This document shows, piece after piece, positions 6,672-6,866 of a stretch of DNA of 6,866 nt (within the stretch, counting starts at the first letter, position 1; each line of letters begins with the position of its first letter). The DNA comes from Actinomycetota bacterium (GTDB lineage: Bacteria > Actinomycetota > Actinomycetes > Nanopelagicales > Nanopelagicaceae): assembly GCA_947494085.1 (NCBI GenBank), contig CANLTP010000047.1, positions 1 through 6,866 on the forward strand, read 5' to 3'. The position numbers and the translations under genes are program-made. The notes under the pieces were generated by a model. The model made no database searches. It had not been told where the DNA came from and saw nothing but the letters and a program-made list of their open reading frames with translations.

Positions 6672-6866
6672 CTAAAAACCAAAATAATTATCGATAGCAA
6701 TTACAGATGCTGGAACTTCAAAGCCATCAGCCACAAAACAATTCTTCAGCCTGGCCCCGGCCCCTACAACTGCGCCATCCCCGATTATCGAGCCATCTAC
6801 TTGGGCCGAACTATCGATTCGAGAGCGCCGACCAATTACCGATCCACCGGAAACGATTGCGTCAGC
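6672..6866 (-). CDS. manC: NDP-sugar pyrophosphorylase C-terminal beta-helix, probably mannose-1-phosphate guanylyltransferase (partial)
   Basis: An open frame enters from the right edge and stops at TAG (6674-6672), giving the last 64 residues. These show imperfect hexapeptide repeats of a left-handed beta-helix: AIVSGGSVIGRRSRIDSSA, then VDGSIIGDGAVVGAGARLKN. A closing strand VADGFEVPAS and the tail IDNYFGF follow. This is the C-terminal domain of GlmU/GlgC/ManC-like nucleotidyltransferases; the catalytic N-terminal domain lies outside the window. The enzyme would make GDP-mannose from mannose-1-phosphate and GTP, the step after the phosphomannomutase at the other edge. The choice of guanylyltransferase over a glucose-1-phosphate enzyme rests on the neighbours and on actinobacterial gene order. 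The fold assignment is firm, the substrate is inferred. Confidence 0.75.
   Translation of the reverse strand, partial: ADAIVSGGSVIGRRSRIDSSAQVDGSIIGDGAVVGAGARLKNCFVADGFEVPASVIAIDNYFGF

Noticed and set aside
1..6866. CRISPR arrays, insertion sequences, tRNA or rRNA genes
   Set aside because: No regularly spaced direct repeats, transposase motifs, terminal inverted repeats or tRNA-like cloverleaf were seen. Coding is continuous and consistent in style across the window.

Overview
The window looks like a low-GC, compact actinobacterial genome. The clearest marker is a WhiB-family iron-sulfur protein, a family confined to Actinobacteria and their phages. It is joined by two proteins of actinobacterial families with no assigned function (DUF3499 and DUF5719). 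Gene order matches a locus I know from Streptomyces and relatives: whiB, a large membrane glycosyltransferase, DUF5719, DUF3499, phosphomannomutase. The AT-rich base composition and very short gaps suggest a streamlined lineage, such as the freshwater acI/Nanopelagicales group. That placement is inference.

All six genes lie on the minus strand, so they are transcribed from high to low coordinates. At the right edge (6866-6672) is the C-terminal end of a sugar-nucleotide pyrophosphorylase with a hexapeptide beta-helix, probably mannose-1-phosphate guanylyltransferase. A 177-base intergenic region follows (6671-6495). It holds a weak terminator-like hairpin, a promoter with a 14-base perfect palindrome running into its -10 box, a leader hairpin and a strong ribosome binding site. 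Next come whiB (6494-6204), a 1028-residue GT2 glycosyltransferase fused to a polytopic membrane module (6184-3098), a DUF5719 membrane-anchored protein overlapping it by four bases (3101-1788), a DUF3499 protein (1744-1367), and a phosphomannomutase that runs off the left edge (1323-1).

The gaps between whiB and the phosphomannomutase are -4, 19, 43 and 43 bases, and no convincing terminator lies inside, so these five genes are probably one transcription unit led by whiB. The two edge genes catalyse consecutive steps (mannose-6-P to mannose-1-P to GDP-mannose). The glycosyltransferase and the DUF5719 protein are an obvious membrane and extracytoplasmic pair that could use such a precursor to build or decorate a cell-surface glycan. 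Linkage to WhiB, which in Streptomyces works with WhiA to switch on division genes, suggests that envelope glycan assembly is tied to growth or division. The least-described part of the window is this glycosyltransferase-DUF5719-DUF3499 trio.
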